From the NCBI RefSeq assembly GCF_900009135.1, contig NZ_LT797688.1, positions 507,169 through 571,168 of the forward strand: 64,000 nucleotides of DNA. The letters are read 5' to 3'. Numbering within the stretch: the stretch's first letter is position 1; each line of letters opens with the position of its first letter. Made by a program: the position numbers and the translations under genes. Under the pieces are notes generated by a model, which did not search any database, had not been told where the DNA came from, and saw nothing but the letters and a program-made list of their open reading frames with translations. Positions 56,801-64,000 of the stretch are shown piece by piece. This DNA comes from Planktothrix sp. PCC 11201. Lineage in GTDB: Bacteria > Cyanobacteriota > Cyanobacteriia > Cyanobacteriales > Microcoleaceae.

Positions 56801-57483
56801 AACTTAAATAAAGCGATTATTTTTTCATCATTTTCGGGGTTATCATCTCTAACAAATGCTTCGTAGTCTTGAATATTAAAATAAGTGAATTGTAGTTCAT
56901 GTTTAATCTTTTCTATGGCAGGTTTGGCAATTTCTTTATAGAAAAAGTCGGTCGTTTTACCCGTTAAGCGTCCGGCTGCAAAATCTTCAAATTGTTGAAT
57001 TAATTGTTTATTCTCACAAAAATATTTTTCAAAAATCTGGGCATCAAAAATAAACCATTCATTAATATTAGTAGCAATTAAATGTTTGATTTCTAGGTTA
57101 TTATGGGTAATTCGTTCCCTCAAAAAATATAAAACTAACTCTTGTAAGGCTTTGGCGTTCAGGTTTTCAACCTTAACCATTTCCGCTTTATTTTTAGGTT
57201 TCTTGACTTCCAGAATAATACCTACACTGCTTTGAGAATCTTTTTGATTGTGAATCACTAGATCGTTACGTTCTTTGGTATTAATAAAATAATTAGGGCT
57301 ATAATAGGTATTTTTCAGGAAATCAGCCATGAGATTTTTATGAAATTCTTCTGACTCCTTTTCGTTGATTTGCTCTAGGAGATTAATCAAATTAGCTTTA
57401 AATTGTTCAATATCGCTGCGGCTGACTTTGACTTTCAGAAAGGCTTTATTTAAGGATTCTCTGGGTTGTCTTTGGTTATTCAT
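53827..57483 (-). CDS. Type IIG restriction-modification enzyme (Eco57I-like)
   Basis: A 1218-residue single-chain enzyme. The N-terminal ~150 residues contain a PD-ExK-type nuclease pattern (NDLVIHNQKDSQSS, then VGIILEVKKPKNK). Methyltransferase motif I is CDPAVGSGHFLVSALNE (~550) and motif IV is FDVVIGNPPYGVFQSK (~838), the N6-adenine NPPY type; a coiled coil lies between (~740-800). The C-terminal ~250 residues are a TaqI-like target recognition domain (IGGRSFHKYVNLWNGDFWIS onward). One protein thus supplies recognition, methylation and cleavage. A BREX PglX-type methylase is the alternative, but the N-terminal ExK and lack of other brx genes favour type IIG. It lies between inverted MITE copies. 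Confidence 0.88.
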   Translation of the reverse strand: MNNQRQPRESLNKAFLKVKVSRSDIEQFKANLINLLEQINEKESEEFHKNLMADFLKNTYYSPNYFINTKERNDLVIHNQKDSQSSVGIILEVKKPKNKAEMVKVENLNAKALQELVLYFLRERITHNNLEIKHLIATNINEWFIFDAQIFEKYFCENKQLIQQFEDFAAGRLTGKTTDFFYKEIAKPAIEKIKHELQFTYFNIQDYEAFVRDDNPENDEKIIALFKLLSPQHLLKLPTANDSNTLDKGFYSELLHLIGLTETKEKNKKLIKRQPEGKRNPASLLENAILQLDSLDKISRIEKPEQFGETAPDQVFNIALDLSITWINRILFLKLLESQLITYHKGECRGGAYRNFAFLNLDKIHNFDDLDRLFFQVLAVKSSERKPDINKIFSPVPYLNSSLFEPTELEHQTLVISNLRAEKLPILSTTVLKDPNGNKRTGELNTLQYLFEFLDAYDFSSEGSEGIQEDQKTLINASVLGLIFEKINGYQDGSYFTPGFITMYMCRETLRKAVVQKFNEIKGWNCQTIDDLYNKIEDRTEANQIINSLKICDPAVGSGHFLVSALNEIIAIKNDLKILQDKTGKRLKEYQIVVENDELIITDEDNKPFSYTPQNRESQRIQETLFHEKQTIIENCLLGVDINPNSVKICRLRLWIELLKNAYYKPESNYTELETLPNIDINIKCGNSLISRFPLDADLKPALKKSGIDIEAYQKAVQTYRHAENKQQKREMEKLINSIKSNFKTTLQGIDPKKTKLRQLEGEIYNLENQLSLFEETKTEQKAREKKIIKLNNEIDKLRVEIEEIESGKIYDHAFEWRFEFPEILDDEGKFIGFDVVIGNPPYGVFQSKLELNILCNNYGELGINKLLKDSYFIFCLLALKNILKSDGCLSFIIPNTWKLIDAGYNFRQTLLNNFYFFGIDEFKEKIFDATVDCDIIFIQKCKKYQYFIKAKSHHLNSNVKVNNIKSSSLLNQKFFNFLLSEKELLILDKIRSKSYYVKDNFEIKNGVKPYEIGKGFPPQTEEILKQKPYTDETKLNSNFQPLIGGRSFHKYVNLWNGDFWISYGKWLAAPRERSIFTANEKLIFRQTSDRIIGTIIEDGFIMRDNTHIILKKDERFNLRYLLSILNSKLVDFFYTSINPEKGEALAQVKAFHLGMLPFYPLPIEDQMPFIEIVDQILTAKKSHPNADTTILEQKIDQLVYELYGLTEEEIKIVEGKT

Positions 57484-57513
57484 GTATCAGCAACAAAGTT
57501 ACTCAACTACTTA

Positions 57514-57645
57514 TATAGCAAGTCTAAATGAATTGTACACTCATAATGATCAAGACTATTAACCCTAAAAAATGGACACAAATTCGGTGTGTAGTGTAGT
57601 AGGGGCGAGGCGCGCCTCGCCCCTACGATGATTCGGATAGCTATA
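57514..57645. mobile_element. MITE-like element, right copy (inverted, one end diverged)
   Basis: Begins with TATAGCAAGTCTAAATGAAT and shares, in reverse orientation, ~60 bases with the inner end of the left element plus the 28-base palindrome GTAGGGGCGAGGCGCGCCTC... (57599-57626, here perfect). The outer end reads GGATAGCTATA rather than AGACTTGCTATA, so this copy is truncated or diverged. It lies between the restriction enzyme start and the RHH gene. Confidence 0.72.
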
Positions 57646-57709
57646 TTACCCGCCCACCGACACAATGTAACGAAATATTACAAAAATGCCGTCATAGAGG
57701 CATAACGTC

Positions 57710-57738
57710 TTGACATCTGGAAAAAGGTTCGTTATCTT
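57710..57738 (+). promoter_or_regulatory. Sigma70-type promoter of the RHH gene
   Basis: TTGACA (57710-57715), a 17-base spacer and TATCTT (57733-57738) make a good SigA-type promoter 36 bases before the ATG at 57774. The stretch just upstream contains GTAACGAAATATTAC. Confidence 0.6.
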
Positions 57739-57773
57739 GAGACACATACCCGGGTACACAAGTTCACAGTCCT

Positions 57774-58124
57774 ATGCAAAATAAGCAAAAGGTAACTCTC
57801 TATATTCCGCCGGAACTGCATCGCAAATTAAAAATAAAAGCGGCAGTTGAATCAGAGCCGATGTCGTCCATTGCTGAACGGGCAATTGTTTTTTACCTGA
57901 ACAATTCCGAATTGGTAGACGAAGTGGAGGCATCTTATGGACAAACCCATCGGGTCTACTCCTGTCCAGACTGTTCCAGTTCGATCATTATTAAGGACGG
58001 GGAACTAGCCTCATTAAGAGAGCAACCCAGCATTAATAACGATGATGAACTATCAGTCGGGTCTGTGAGAGAAATGGAATCTAGCACGGCCCAACCAGGA
58101 GAAGAAGAACTGGTTCCCTGCTAA
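57774..58124 (+). CDS. Ribbon-helix-helix-like protein, cyanobacterial conserved
   Basis: A 116-residue protein. Residues 5-48 (KVTLYIPPELHRKLKIKAAV, then SMSSIAERAIVFYLNN-like helices) fit a ribbon-helix-helix DNA-binding domain. Residues ~60-75 have a CPDC pair (VYSCPDCSSSIIIKDGE) that could bind metal only in a dimer, and the tail is acidic with a final Cys. It precedes the Ycf46 gene by 73 bases on the same strand, so it may regulate or accompany it. Function unknown. Confidence 0.7.
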   Translation: MQNKQKVTLYIPPELHRKLKIKAAVESEPMSSIAERAIVFYLNNSELVDEVEASYGQTHRVYSCPDCSSSIIIKDGELASLREQPSINNDDELSVGSVREMESSTAQPGEEELVPC

Positions 58125-58197
58125 ATCCCTAGCTTCATCGGAGGTTAGGACTAGCAGATTCTGTAAACGTTAAACCGTCTCTATTGGATCGAGGACT

Positions 58198-59718
58198 ATG
58201 CAAGAAGAACTCAGTATCTTAATTGAAGCCCGATATCCTCTGATCTACCTCGTCACCTCCGAGGAAGAGCGGTCTGAGCAGGCTATAGCCAAAATCGCAC
58301 AAGCCAAGCGCCAGAGAGAGGTTTATGTGTGGACAGTCACTCGCGGTTTAGTCAAATACGATCAAGCCCGAACTGCGGTTCAATCTAACACAGTCTCTCC
58401 GCAAGCGGCGATTGAGTGGGCGATTCGGCACAAAGAGCCTAACGTAAGCGGAAGTATCTATATATTTAAAGATTTGCATCCCTTCAAGGATTCCCCTGAA
58501 GTGACCCGGTGTTTGCGGGATGCGATCGCCAGTTTCAAAGGCACAAATAAGACGATCATCTTAATGTCGCCGATCCAATCTATTCCTATCGAGTTAGAGA
58601 AAGAAGTTGTGGTTCTGGACTTCGCTCTGCCCGATATGAAGGAACTGAATCTAGTATTAACCTCCCAACTGGAGCAAGCCCGGTCTCGACGTTTAACCAC
58701 CGAAGGACGAGAAAAACTGCTCAAAGCCGCTTTAGGCTTAACCCAGGATGAGGCGGAAAAAGTCTACCGGAAAGCCCAGGTCACCGCCGGACGTCTGACG
58801 GAAGAAGAAGTGGGTGTTGTTCTCACCGAAAAGAAACAACTAATTCGACGCAATGGCATCTTAGAATACATTGATGTCGATGAAACCATCGATTCCGTGG
58901 GCGGTTTAGAAGAACTGAAACGCTGGTTACACCAACGTTCCAACGCCTTCACCGAAAGAGCCAGGGAATATGGTCTACCTCAACCCAAGGGGATGTTAAT
59001 TTTAGGGATACCCGGATGCGGAAAGTCCCTAATTGCGAAAACCACCTCTCGGTTATGGGGATTACCCCTACTCCGGTTAGATATGGGTCGGGTCTATGAC
59101 GGTTCCATGGTGGGCCGTTCCGAGGCCAACCTAAGAAACGCCTTGAAGACGGCTGAATCAATCTCCCCCGTGATTTTATTTATCGACGAACTAGATAAAT
59201 CCTTTGCGGGCAGTGGCGGATCAGCAGATTCCGATGGTGGAACCTCTAGCCGTATATTTGGGTCATTCCTGACCTGGATGCAGGAAAAAAGCTCTCCCGT
59301 ATTTGTGATGGCAACGGCCAACCGCGTCGAACGCCTTCCCGGGGAATTCCTGAGAAAAGGTCGATTTGATGAGATCTTCTTTGTGGATCTACCCACCCAA
59401 GAAGAACGCCAAGATATTTTCAAAATTCATCTGTCCAAACGTCGTCGGGAAATCGAACGCTTCGACATAGAACAACTGTCTAAGGTTTCCGAAGGCTTTT
59501 CTGGAGCAGAAATTGAGCAGGCAGTAATCGCTTCGATGTACGAGGCCTTTGCTCAAGACCGCGAGTTTACGCAGCTTGATATCATTGCCGCGATTAAATC
59601 CACCCTGCCCTTGTCCAAGACCATGAACGAACAGGTCACCGCACTACGAGATTGGGCAAGACAGCGTGCACGTCCGGCTGCGTCCTCCGTCGCTGAATAT
59701 CAGCGCATGGAGTTCTAA
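58198..59718 (+). CDS. ycf46: Ycf46 AAA ATPase
   Basis: A 506-residue AAA protein. The N-terminal ~220 residues (MQEELSILIEARYPLIYLVT onward) are the Ycf46-specific domain. The AAA core has Walker A ILGIPGCGKSLIAKT (~268), Walker B PVILFIDELDKSFAG and the second region of homology with RKGRFDEIFFVDLP, then the lid SEGFSGAEIEQAVIASM. Ycf46 is conserved in cyanobacteria and red-lineage plastids and has been linked to photosynthesis and inorganic carbon use. It is followed by Ycf35 150 bases downstream. Confidence 0.93.
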   Translation: MQEELSILIEARYPLIYLVTSEEERSEQAIAKIAQAKRQREVYVWTVTRGLVKYDQARTAVQSNTVSPQAAIEWAIRHKEPNVSGSIYIFKDLHPFKDSPEVTRCLRDAIASFKGTNKTIILMSPIQSIPIELEKEVVVLDFALPDMKELNLVLTSQLEQARSRRLTTEGREKLLKAALGLTQDEAEKVYRKAQVTAGRLTEEEVGVVLTEKKQLIRRNGILEYIDVDETIDSVGGLEELKRWLHQRSNAFTERAREYGLPQPKGMLILGIPGCGKSLIAKTTSRLWGLPLLRLDMGRVYDGSMVGRSEANLRNALKTAESISPVILFIDELDKSFAGSGGSADSDGGTSSRIFGSFLTWMQEKSSPVFVMATANRVERLPGEFLRKGRFDEIFFVDLPTQEERQDIFKIHLSKRRREIERFDIEQLSKVSEGFSGAEIEQAVIASMYEAFAQDREFTQLDIIAAIKSTLPLSKTMNEQVTALRDWARQRARPAASSVAEYQRMEF

Positions 59719-59792
59719 AGGCTTACTCCTAGTCCAAATAGGAGTTAAGGCTAGTCCCTAAAACTGACTAGCAGTTCCCAAGAACGAAAAAA

Positions 59793-59814
59793 GCCGTCCC
59801 CTTATAAAGACGGC
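59793..59814 (+). promoter_or_regulatory. Hairpin between ycf46 and ycf35
   Basis: GCCGTC and GACGGC with a ten-base loop form a stem 75 bases after the ycf46 stop. An A run precedes it and no T run follows on the + strand, so it is a poor intrinsic terminator; it may be an mRNA end stabiliser or part of the ycf35 leader. Confidence 0.45.
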
Positions 59815-59869
59815 ACTGATTCTAACCAAACCGTTGTTGTTTCGTTTTCAGTTCACGGAGGATACCGAA

Positions 59870-60223
59870 ATGTCTCACTTTAGCACACTGCGTACTAAAA
59901 TCGCCGATTCCGAAATCCTGAAAGCTTCTCTGAGTGATCTTGGTATTAGCACCAAAACTAATGCCGATGTCCGTGGCTATAATGGCCAACGGGTTCGTGC
60001 CGACTTAGTGGCAGTCCTTGAAGGCGAATATGACCTCGGTTGGTCTCGCAATAGCGATGGTACTTTTGATTTAATTGCTGATCTGTGGGGTGTGGCTAAA
60101 AAACACAACCAAACCGAACTGATCAACTCTATTAACCAAAAATACGCCGTTAACAAGACCTTAGCTGATGTTAAACAGCGCGGTCTACAAAACGCCAACG
60201 TGAAATTGGTTGTCCAAAAATAG
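59870..60223 (+). CDS. ycf35: Ycf35 (DUF1257) protein
   Basis: A 117-residue protein starting at ATG 59870, with a CACGGAGG RBS that excludes the longer frame from 59834. MSHFSTLRTKIADSEILKAS opens exactly as Ycf35 proteins do, followed by ADVRGYNGQRVRADLVAVLE and DLIADLWGVAKKHNQTELIN. The family is conserved in cyanobacteria and algal plastids; its role is unknown. Adjacent to ycf46. Confidence 0.93.
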   Translation: MSHFSTLRTKIADSEILKASLSDLGISTKTNADVRGYNGQRVRADLVAVLEGEYDLGWSRNSDGTFDLIADLWGVAKKHNQTELINSINQKYAVNKTLADVKQRGLQNANVKLVVQK

Positions 60224-60247
60224 TTGGTCTAAGCGTTCCCAAGCTTG

Positions 60248-60284
60248 CGGGTTAACCTAAATTTATAGGGGTTGACCCGTTTTT
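60248..60284 (+). terminator. Intrinsic terminator after ycf35
   Basis: CGGGTTAACCTA and TAGGGGTTGACCCG pair around an AATTTA-type loop and are followed by TTTTT. It is 25 bases past the ycf35 stop. Confidence 0.85.
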
Positions 60285-60376
60285 CTATTTGCAACTAGAT
60301 CAATTTATAAGATATCTTGGTAATATTCATCAAAGTGGATCGGTAATCTACTACTTAAAAAACGTAGCAAATTCTC

Positions 60377-61057
60377 ATGCAAACTGAAGCTTTTAGCGAG
60401 CTTTTTCCACTATTCAAAGGGGCCAATCCTGAAACGTTAGAATGGCTGCTATCCGTTGCTGTCAAACATGAATATCCGGCTGATAGGGCGGTGGTCATGG
60501 AGGATGCCTGGGGAAATGCAGTCTATTTTGTCGTTTCTGGGTGGGTGAAAGTCCGACGCTTATCGGGAGATGAAGTTGTCACATTAGCCATTTTGGGACG
60601 AGGAGATTTCTTTGGGGAAATGGCGATTTTAGATGAATCTCCCCGGGCTAATGATGTGATCGCCCTGTCTTCCGTGCGATTAATTAGTGTTTCGGCCCAA
60701 CGCTTTATCCAGACGCTGTTTAAAGATCCCCAACTTCACCATAGAATGTTGCAGTTGATGGTGCGTCGTTTACGTCAAACCAACCAACGTTATCAAATTC
60801 GTCACCGACCTCCGGCGGTTAAACTTGCCAATACCCTGGTAGAATTAGCTGAAAATTATGGTCAGCCCACGGAAAAAGGGGCGGATATTTTTAATATTCC
60901 TTTCCAAGATTTAGCGGATGTTACGGATATTTCCTTGGAAGAAACAACTAAAATTATGGATAAAATTATGAGCAAAGGTTGGATGAATATTGATGAAGAA
61001 CGACAAGTCATTCATTTACTCAATCTCAAACATTTAAACCATCTTTCTAGTCAATAA
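60377..61057 (+). CDS. Crp/Fnr-family transcription regulator
   Basis: A 226-residue protein. The cyclic-nucleotide-binding-type beta roll spans ~8-125 (YPADRAVVMEDAWGNAVYFV, ILGRGDFFGEMAILDESPRA) and a winged HTH the rest (FNIPFQDLADVTDISLEETT as recognition region). The phosphate-binding cassette reads GEMAILDESPRAND; the Arg is kept but the Ser/Thr that binds cAMP phosphate in CRP is replaced by Ala, so cAMP binding is doubtful. No Fe-S Cys set is present, so it is not FNR. Its regulon is unknown. Confidence 0.85.
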   Translation: MQTEAFSELFPLFKGANPETLEWLLSVAVKHEYPADRAVVMEDAWGNAVYFVVSGWVKVRRLSGDEVVTLAILGRGDFFGEMAILDESPRANDVIALSSVRLISVSAQRFIQTLFKDPQLHHRMLQLMVRRLRQTNQRYQIRHRPPAVKLANTLVELAENYGQPTEKGADIFNIPFQDLADVTDISLEETTKIMDKIMSKGWMNIDEERQVIHLLNLKHLNHLSSQ

Positions 61058-61070
61058 ATCCCAAACATTC

Positions 61071-61098
61071 AACGCTAAAATTTAGCGTTCTTAATTTT
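61071..61098 (+). terminator. Intrinsic terminator after the Crp-family gene
   Basis: AACGCTAAA and TTTAGCGTT form a perfect 9-bp stem with a single-base centre, followed by CTTAATTTT, 14 bases after the stop codon. Confidence 0.7.
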
Positions 61099-61177
61099 CC
61101 CTTCTGTTTAACGGTATATTCGGTTCACGGGGGGGGAAATTATTGTTTATTAACAAATTTTTTTAGCTATAAAAATC

Positions 61178-62965
61178 ATGACTGAAGCGACTCAAACCCT
61201 GGCTTATAATCAGGCTACAATTACTCCTAAATTACGGTATTGGGTAGCCCTTTCCAAACCCGAATCCCATTTATTTGAAGTCACCCTACGCATTCAAAAA
61301 GAGATTATTTCGTCCTGCGTATTAGATTTAAAAATGCCCGTTTGGACTCCGGGATCTTATTTGGTGCGGGAATATTCCCGACATTTACAGGATTTGGGTG
61401 TTTGTGATCAGGATGGAAACCCTTTAAATTGGAAAAAAATCAGTAAAAATCATTGGCAAATTCAAACTAATTCCGCCACAGAAATTACCGTTTATTATCG
61501 AATTTTTGCCAACGAATTAAGTGTGAGAACTAATCATTTAGATGCTTCCCATGGTTATTTTAATGGGGCGGCTTTATTTTTATATGTCCCAGGCTACGAA
61601 CAACAACCCCTGCAAGTTACCATAGAAACCCCTAAAAATTGGAAAGTTAGCACAACTTTACCAACCCTTTCCCATCAACCCAATACATTTTATGCTGATG
61701 ATTTTGATACCTTAGTTGATAGTCCCTTTGAAATTGGAACCCATCGTTTATATGAATTTGAAGTAGCGGGAAAACCCCATCAATTAGCGATTTGGGGCGA
61801 AGGAAATCTTGATCCTGAAAGGTTAATTACGGATTTCCAAAAGGTTATCGCCGTCGAATCGGAATTATTTGGAGGACTACCTTATGAACGTTATTTATTT
61901 TTATTACATCTTTCTAATCATGGCTTTGGCGGCTTAGAACATAAAGAGTCTTGCTCTTTAATTTATTCTCGATTTGGCTTCCGTAGCCCTGATAAATATA
62001 ATCGATTTATGCAGTTAGTCGCCCATGAATTTTTCCATTTATGGAACGTCAAACGCATTCGTCCGAAAGCCTTAGAAGTGTTTGATTATGAACAGGAAAA
62101 CTATACTCCCTCCCTGTGGTTTTCCGAAGGAACCACCAGTTATTATGATATGGTAATTCCCTATCGGGCGGGAATTTTTGATGTTAAGGGCTTTTTTAAT
62201 GCTATTTCCAAAGAAATTACCCGTCTACAAACCACTCATGGGCGGTTAGTTCAACCTTTAAGTGAATCAAGTTGGGATACTTGGATTAAACTTTATCGAC
62301 GAGAATCCCATAGCGATAATAACCAAATTTCCTATTATTTAAAAGGGGAATTAGTTTCATTTTTACTAGATTTGTTAATTCGAGAAAAACATGGAAATCG
62401 GCGATCGCTTGATGATGTAATGCGTCAAATGTGGGAAACCTTTGGTCAACCAGAAATTGGCTTTACTCCCGAACAATTAGAACAGATTATCGAGTCCGTT
62501 GCTGAAACATCTTTAAGCGATTTTTTCCAACAATATTTGCATGGAATTACCGAACTACCCTACGATGAATATTTAGAACCCTTTGGTTTACAAATAGTTG
62601 CGGAAACCACCGACGAAACCCCCTATTTAGGCTGCAAAGTTGCGTCAGAAAAAGGCAGAGAAATCATCAAATTTGTAGAAACAGATAGTCCCGCAGAAAC
62701 CGCCGGATTAGATATTAATGATGAACTTTTAGCTTTAAATGGCTTTAAAGTCACCTCCGACCAATTCCATGAGCGCTTAAAAGATTACAAACCAGGGGAT
62801 AGAATAGAATTAACATTTTTTCATCAAGATTTATTGCGAACTTGTCAAGTTACCTTGACCGCTCCCCGTCCTAATCATTACAAAATTGTTTCCGTGGCGC
62901 AACTCACCCCCCAACAGAAACGAAACTTTGAAGGTTGGTTAGGCTGTCCCTATCACAAATTATGA
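61178..62965 (+). CDS. M61-family aminopeptidase-like metalloprotease with PDZ domain
   Basis: A 595-residue protein. An N-terminal beta domain (~10-190) is followed by the gluzincin catalytic core with HEFFHLWNVKRIRP (~289) and the downstream Glu in LWFSEGTTSYYDM (~317). The GLEHKESCSL segment ahead is the family GxxH motif region. A PDZ domain occupies ~490-580 (TDSPAETAGLDINDELLALNG). M61 enzymes act as glycyl aminopeptidases; no signal peptide is visible so it should be cytoplasmic. Its stop is one base from the next start. Confidence 0.92.
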   Translation: MTEATQTLAYNQATITPKLRYWVALSKPESHLFEVTLRIQKEIISSCVLDLKMPVWTPGSYLVREYSRHLQDLGVCDQDGNPLNWKKISKNHWQIQTNSATEITVYYRIFANELSVRTNHLDASHGYFNGAALFLYVPGYEQQPLQVTIETPKNWKVSTTLPTLSHQPNTFYADDFDTLVDSPFEIGTHRLYEFEVAGKPHQLAIWGEGNLDPERLITDFQKVIAVESELFGGLPYERYLFLLHLSNHGFGGLEHKESCSLIYSRFGFRSPDKYNRFMQLVAHEFFHLWNVKRIRPKALEVFDYEQENYTPSLWFSEGTTSYYDMVIPYRAGIFDVKGFFNAISKEITRLQTTHGRLVQPLSESSWDTWIKLYRRESHSDNNQISYYLKGELVSFLLDLLIREKHGNRRSLDDVMRQMWETFGQPEIGFTPEQLEQIIESVAETSLSDFFQQYLHGITELPYDEYLEPFGLQIVAETTDETPYLGCKVASEKGREIIKFVETDSPAETAGLDINDELLALNGFKVTSDQFHERLKDYKPGDRIELTFFHQDLLRTCQVTLTAPRPNHYKIVSVAQLTPQQKRNFEGWLGCPYHKL

Positions 62966-62966
62966 G

Positions 62967-63479
62967 ATGATTAGGGGGAAATATTCACAGGTTAGGTTAA
63001 TGGAAGTCCCGCCGCCTCCTTCAATTACACCCCGTCAAATGAATCTTCTGCGGGTTGTAGCATCGATGGCTTGGTCAGATGGAGAATTAGCCACTGAAGA
63101 AGTTAATCTGATGCTAGATCAGTTGAGCCGTGTGTTTGCCAAACAGGAACAACAACACCAGGAACTTCAACAGGAATTAAGGGATTATTTAATGCAAAAT
63201 ATCCCCTTAGAGGAGTTAATTCCTAAACTAGAAACCCAAGCCGAACGGGAATTGGTACTCATTTTAGGATATGAAGTGATTAACTCCAGTTCTCGTACCC
63301 CAGATGAACCTAAAATTAACCCCGAAGAAGCCGCCGCGTATCAAAAGTTATTAGACTTACTGAATCTCCCTCCAGAGGTGGTTCAACGCTTAGAAGTTGA
63401 GATGGATAATCCCTCTCATTCTAAAGCGGAACTAATTGAAACCATGACTCGTAAATTAGGAGAGTTTATTCAAAAATAA
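62967..63479 (+). CDS. TerB-like helical protein
   Basis: Up to 170 residues. The core (TPRQMNLLRVVASMAWSDGE, then LATEEVNLMLDQLSRVF) is the TerB/DjlA-N fold with an acidic patch, and a second part (EAAAYQKLLDLLNLPPEVVQ, then ETMTRKLGEFIQK) extends it. ATG 62967 follows the M61 stop by one base and would rely on translational coupling; ATG 63000 (MEVPPPPSITPRQM) is an alternative with AGG three bases ahead. The function of stand-alone TerB proteins in cyanobacteria is unknown. Confidence 0.72.
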   Translation: MIRGKYSQVRLMEVPPPPSITPRQMNLLRVVASMAWSDGELATEEVNLMLDQLSRVFAKQEQQHQELQQELRDYLMQNIPLEELIPKLETQAERELVLILGYEVINSSSRTPDEPKINPEEAAAYQKLLDLLNLPPEVVQRLEVEMDNPSHSKAELIETMTRKLGEFIQK

Positions 63480-63496
63480 AAGATGACTCAATAGAT

Positions 63497-63529
63497 GGGG
63501 GATAACTTCTAAATCCCCCTTATATTTTT
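63497..63529 (+). terminator. Intrinsic terminator after the TerB-like gene
   Basis: GGGGGAT and ATCCCCC with a nine-base loop are followed by TTATATTTTT, starting 18 bases after the stop. Confidence 0.8.
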
Positions 63530-63561
63530 CAGGGGAAAAACCGCATTATCGAGTTCAAAAT

Positions 63562-64000
63562 ATGAATAAACAAGCTCACAGGGGCCGGATTGCAGCTATC
63601 ATTCAAATCCTTAACGAACAAATGGCGGATTTAGGGGTAACTAATCGGGCTATTTTTATTAATGATGTTTTGCAATTACTTTGTGAAGCAAAAAATGCGG
63701 AATCCTTAGAAAAATCAATCATTGTTAAGAAAATTTGGGGGATTTTAGAATCAATTTCACCGCGTAATATTCGTCGAGTTAGGATTTATGGTCGCATCCG
63801 ACAAGAAAAACAGTTACTCTGGTTAGAAGATATTACTCAAGATCCTGAAAATCAACTATTATGGTCTGAAGAAATTATTCTTAAAAAGCCTAATATTTTT
63901 AAGAAAATTTCGGTTTCAAATCAAAGTGATTTACCCATTGAATCCTTATCTAACCAGCCAAAATTAGGTCAATTACAACAAAATTTAATTTGGGCGATCG
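63562..64000 (+). CDS. Cyanobacterial conserved hypothetical protein, 3' end outside window
   Basis: An open frame of 146 codons from ATG 63562 to the window end with no stop. The sequence (RGRIAAIIQILNEQMADLGV, DVLQLLCEAKNAESLEKS, ILESISPRNIRRVRIYGRIR, WLEDITQDPENQLLWSEEI) is soluble alpha/beta and of the sort common in cyanobacterial proteins that also carry membrane or zinc-ribbon parts further on. I do not know its function. It follows a terminator, so it probably has its own promoter. Confidence 0.65.
   Translation, partial: MNKQAHRGRIAAIIQILNEQMADLGVTNRAIFINDVLQLLCEAKNAESLEKSIIVKKIWGILESISPRNIRRVRIYGRIRQEKQLLWLEDITQDPENQLLWSEEIILKKPNIFKKISVSNQSDLPIESLSNQPKLGQLQQNLIWAI

Noticed and set aside
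53827-57483. BREX PglX methyltransferase
   Set aside because: No brxA, brxB, brxC or pglZ genes flank it, and the N-terminus carries a nuclease-like ExK motif, favouring a stand-alone type IIG enzyme.
57669-57683. GTAACGAAATATTAC as an NtcA site
   Set aside because: The spacing between GTA and TAC is nine bases, not the eight of the NtcA consensus, and it is not centred at the usual distance from the promoter.

Overview
The window is chromosomal DNA from a cyanobacterium, most likely a filamentous Oscillatoriales-type organism (Planktothrix-like; the genus is inference). It carries many HIP1 octamers (GCGATCGC), a low GC content by eye, and cyanobacterial markers: chlP, menD (phylloquinone route), Ycf46 and Ycf35 homologues, a CpcT/CpeT-family protein, a PEP-CTERM protein and several Uma2/YaaW/STAND-type genes typical of the group. 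No rRNA, tRNA, CRISPR array or complete insertion sequence was seen.

Layout. 1-4.9 kb: a truncated exported TPR-like protein, a calcium-dependent-protease-like subtilase, a two-lobed aspartic protease and YebC. 4.9-8.1 kb: a two-gene ATPase + TOPRIM module resembling OLD/PARIS-type defence, then a cyanobacterial membrane protein. 8.3-16.4 kb: an F390-synthetase-like adenylate-forming protein tail to tail with menD, then dnaE, an uninterrupted gene holding a large LAGLIDADG intein. 16.5-18.7 kb: a HTH-STAND-TPR regulator. 18.7-36.6 kb: an accessory block with a 33-bp Rhs remnant, a MazF-type toxin/antitoxin pair, an orphan Rhs tip with a probable phospholipase A2 toxin, a full Rhs protein with an unrecognised toxin tip, and a 4006-residue protein (subtilase, very long coiled coil, beta-propeller repeats, hydrophobic membrane-active-looking C-terminus). 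37.1-39.6 kb: a divergent operon of GNAT, PqqD-like/M50 membrane protease and a small PEP-CTERM protein.

39.7-52.8 kb is mostly housekeeping: rimI-like, CpcT/CpeT-like lipoprotein, M48 protease, orphan ParA, pgi, a Rre1/Ycf29-like response regulator, chlP, a small histidine kinase, an ABM-domain protein, Uma2, an O-antigen-ligase-like protein, YaaW and a fused Dpp/Opp ATPase. 52.9-57.7 kb is a second accessory island: HicBA-type toxin-antitoxin and a type IIG restriction-modification enzyme lying between two inverted copies of a MITE-like element. 57.8-64 kb: RHH protein, Ycf46, Ycf35, a Crp-family regulator, an M61 protease, a TerB-like protein and a truncated cyanobacterial hypothetical.

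The strongest candidate for an undescribed system is the 19.7-36.6 kb locus (giant subtilase/coiled-coil/propeller protein followed on the same strand by an Rhs toxin and a displaced Rhs tip, with no recognisable immunity gene), possibly together with the divergent M50/GNAT/PEP-CTERM operon. The ATPase-TOPRIM pair at 5-6.7 kb is the second candidate. Many start codons were moved from the longest reading frame to an internal start on the basis of ribosome-binding sites or family length; these are stated per gene.
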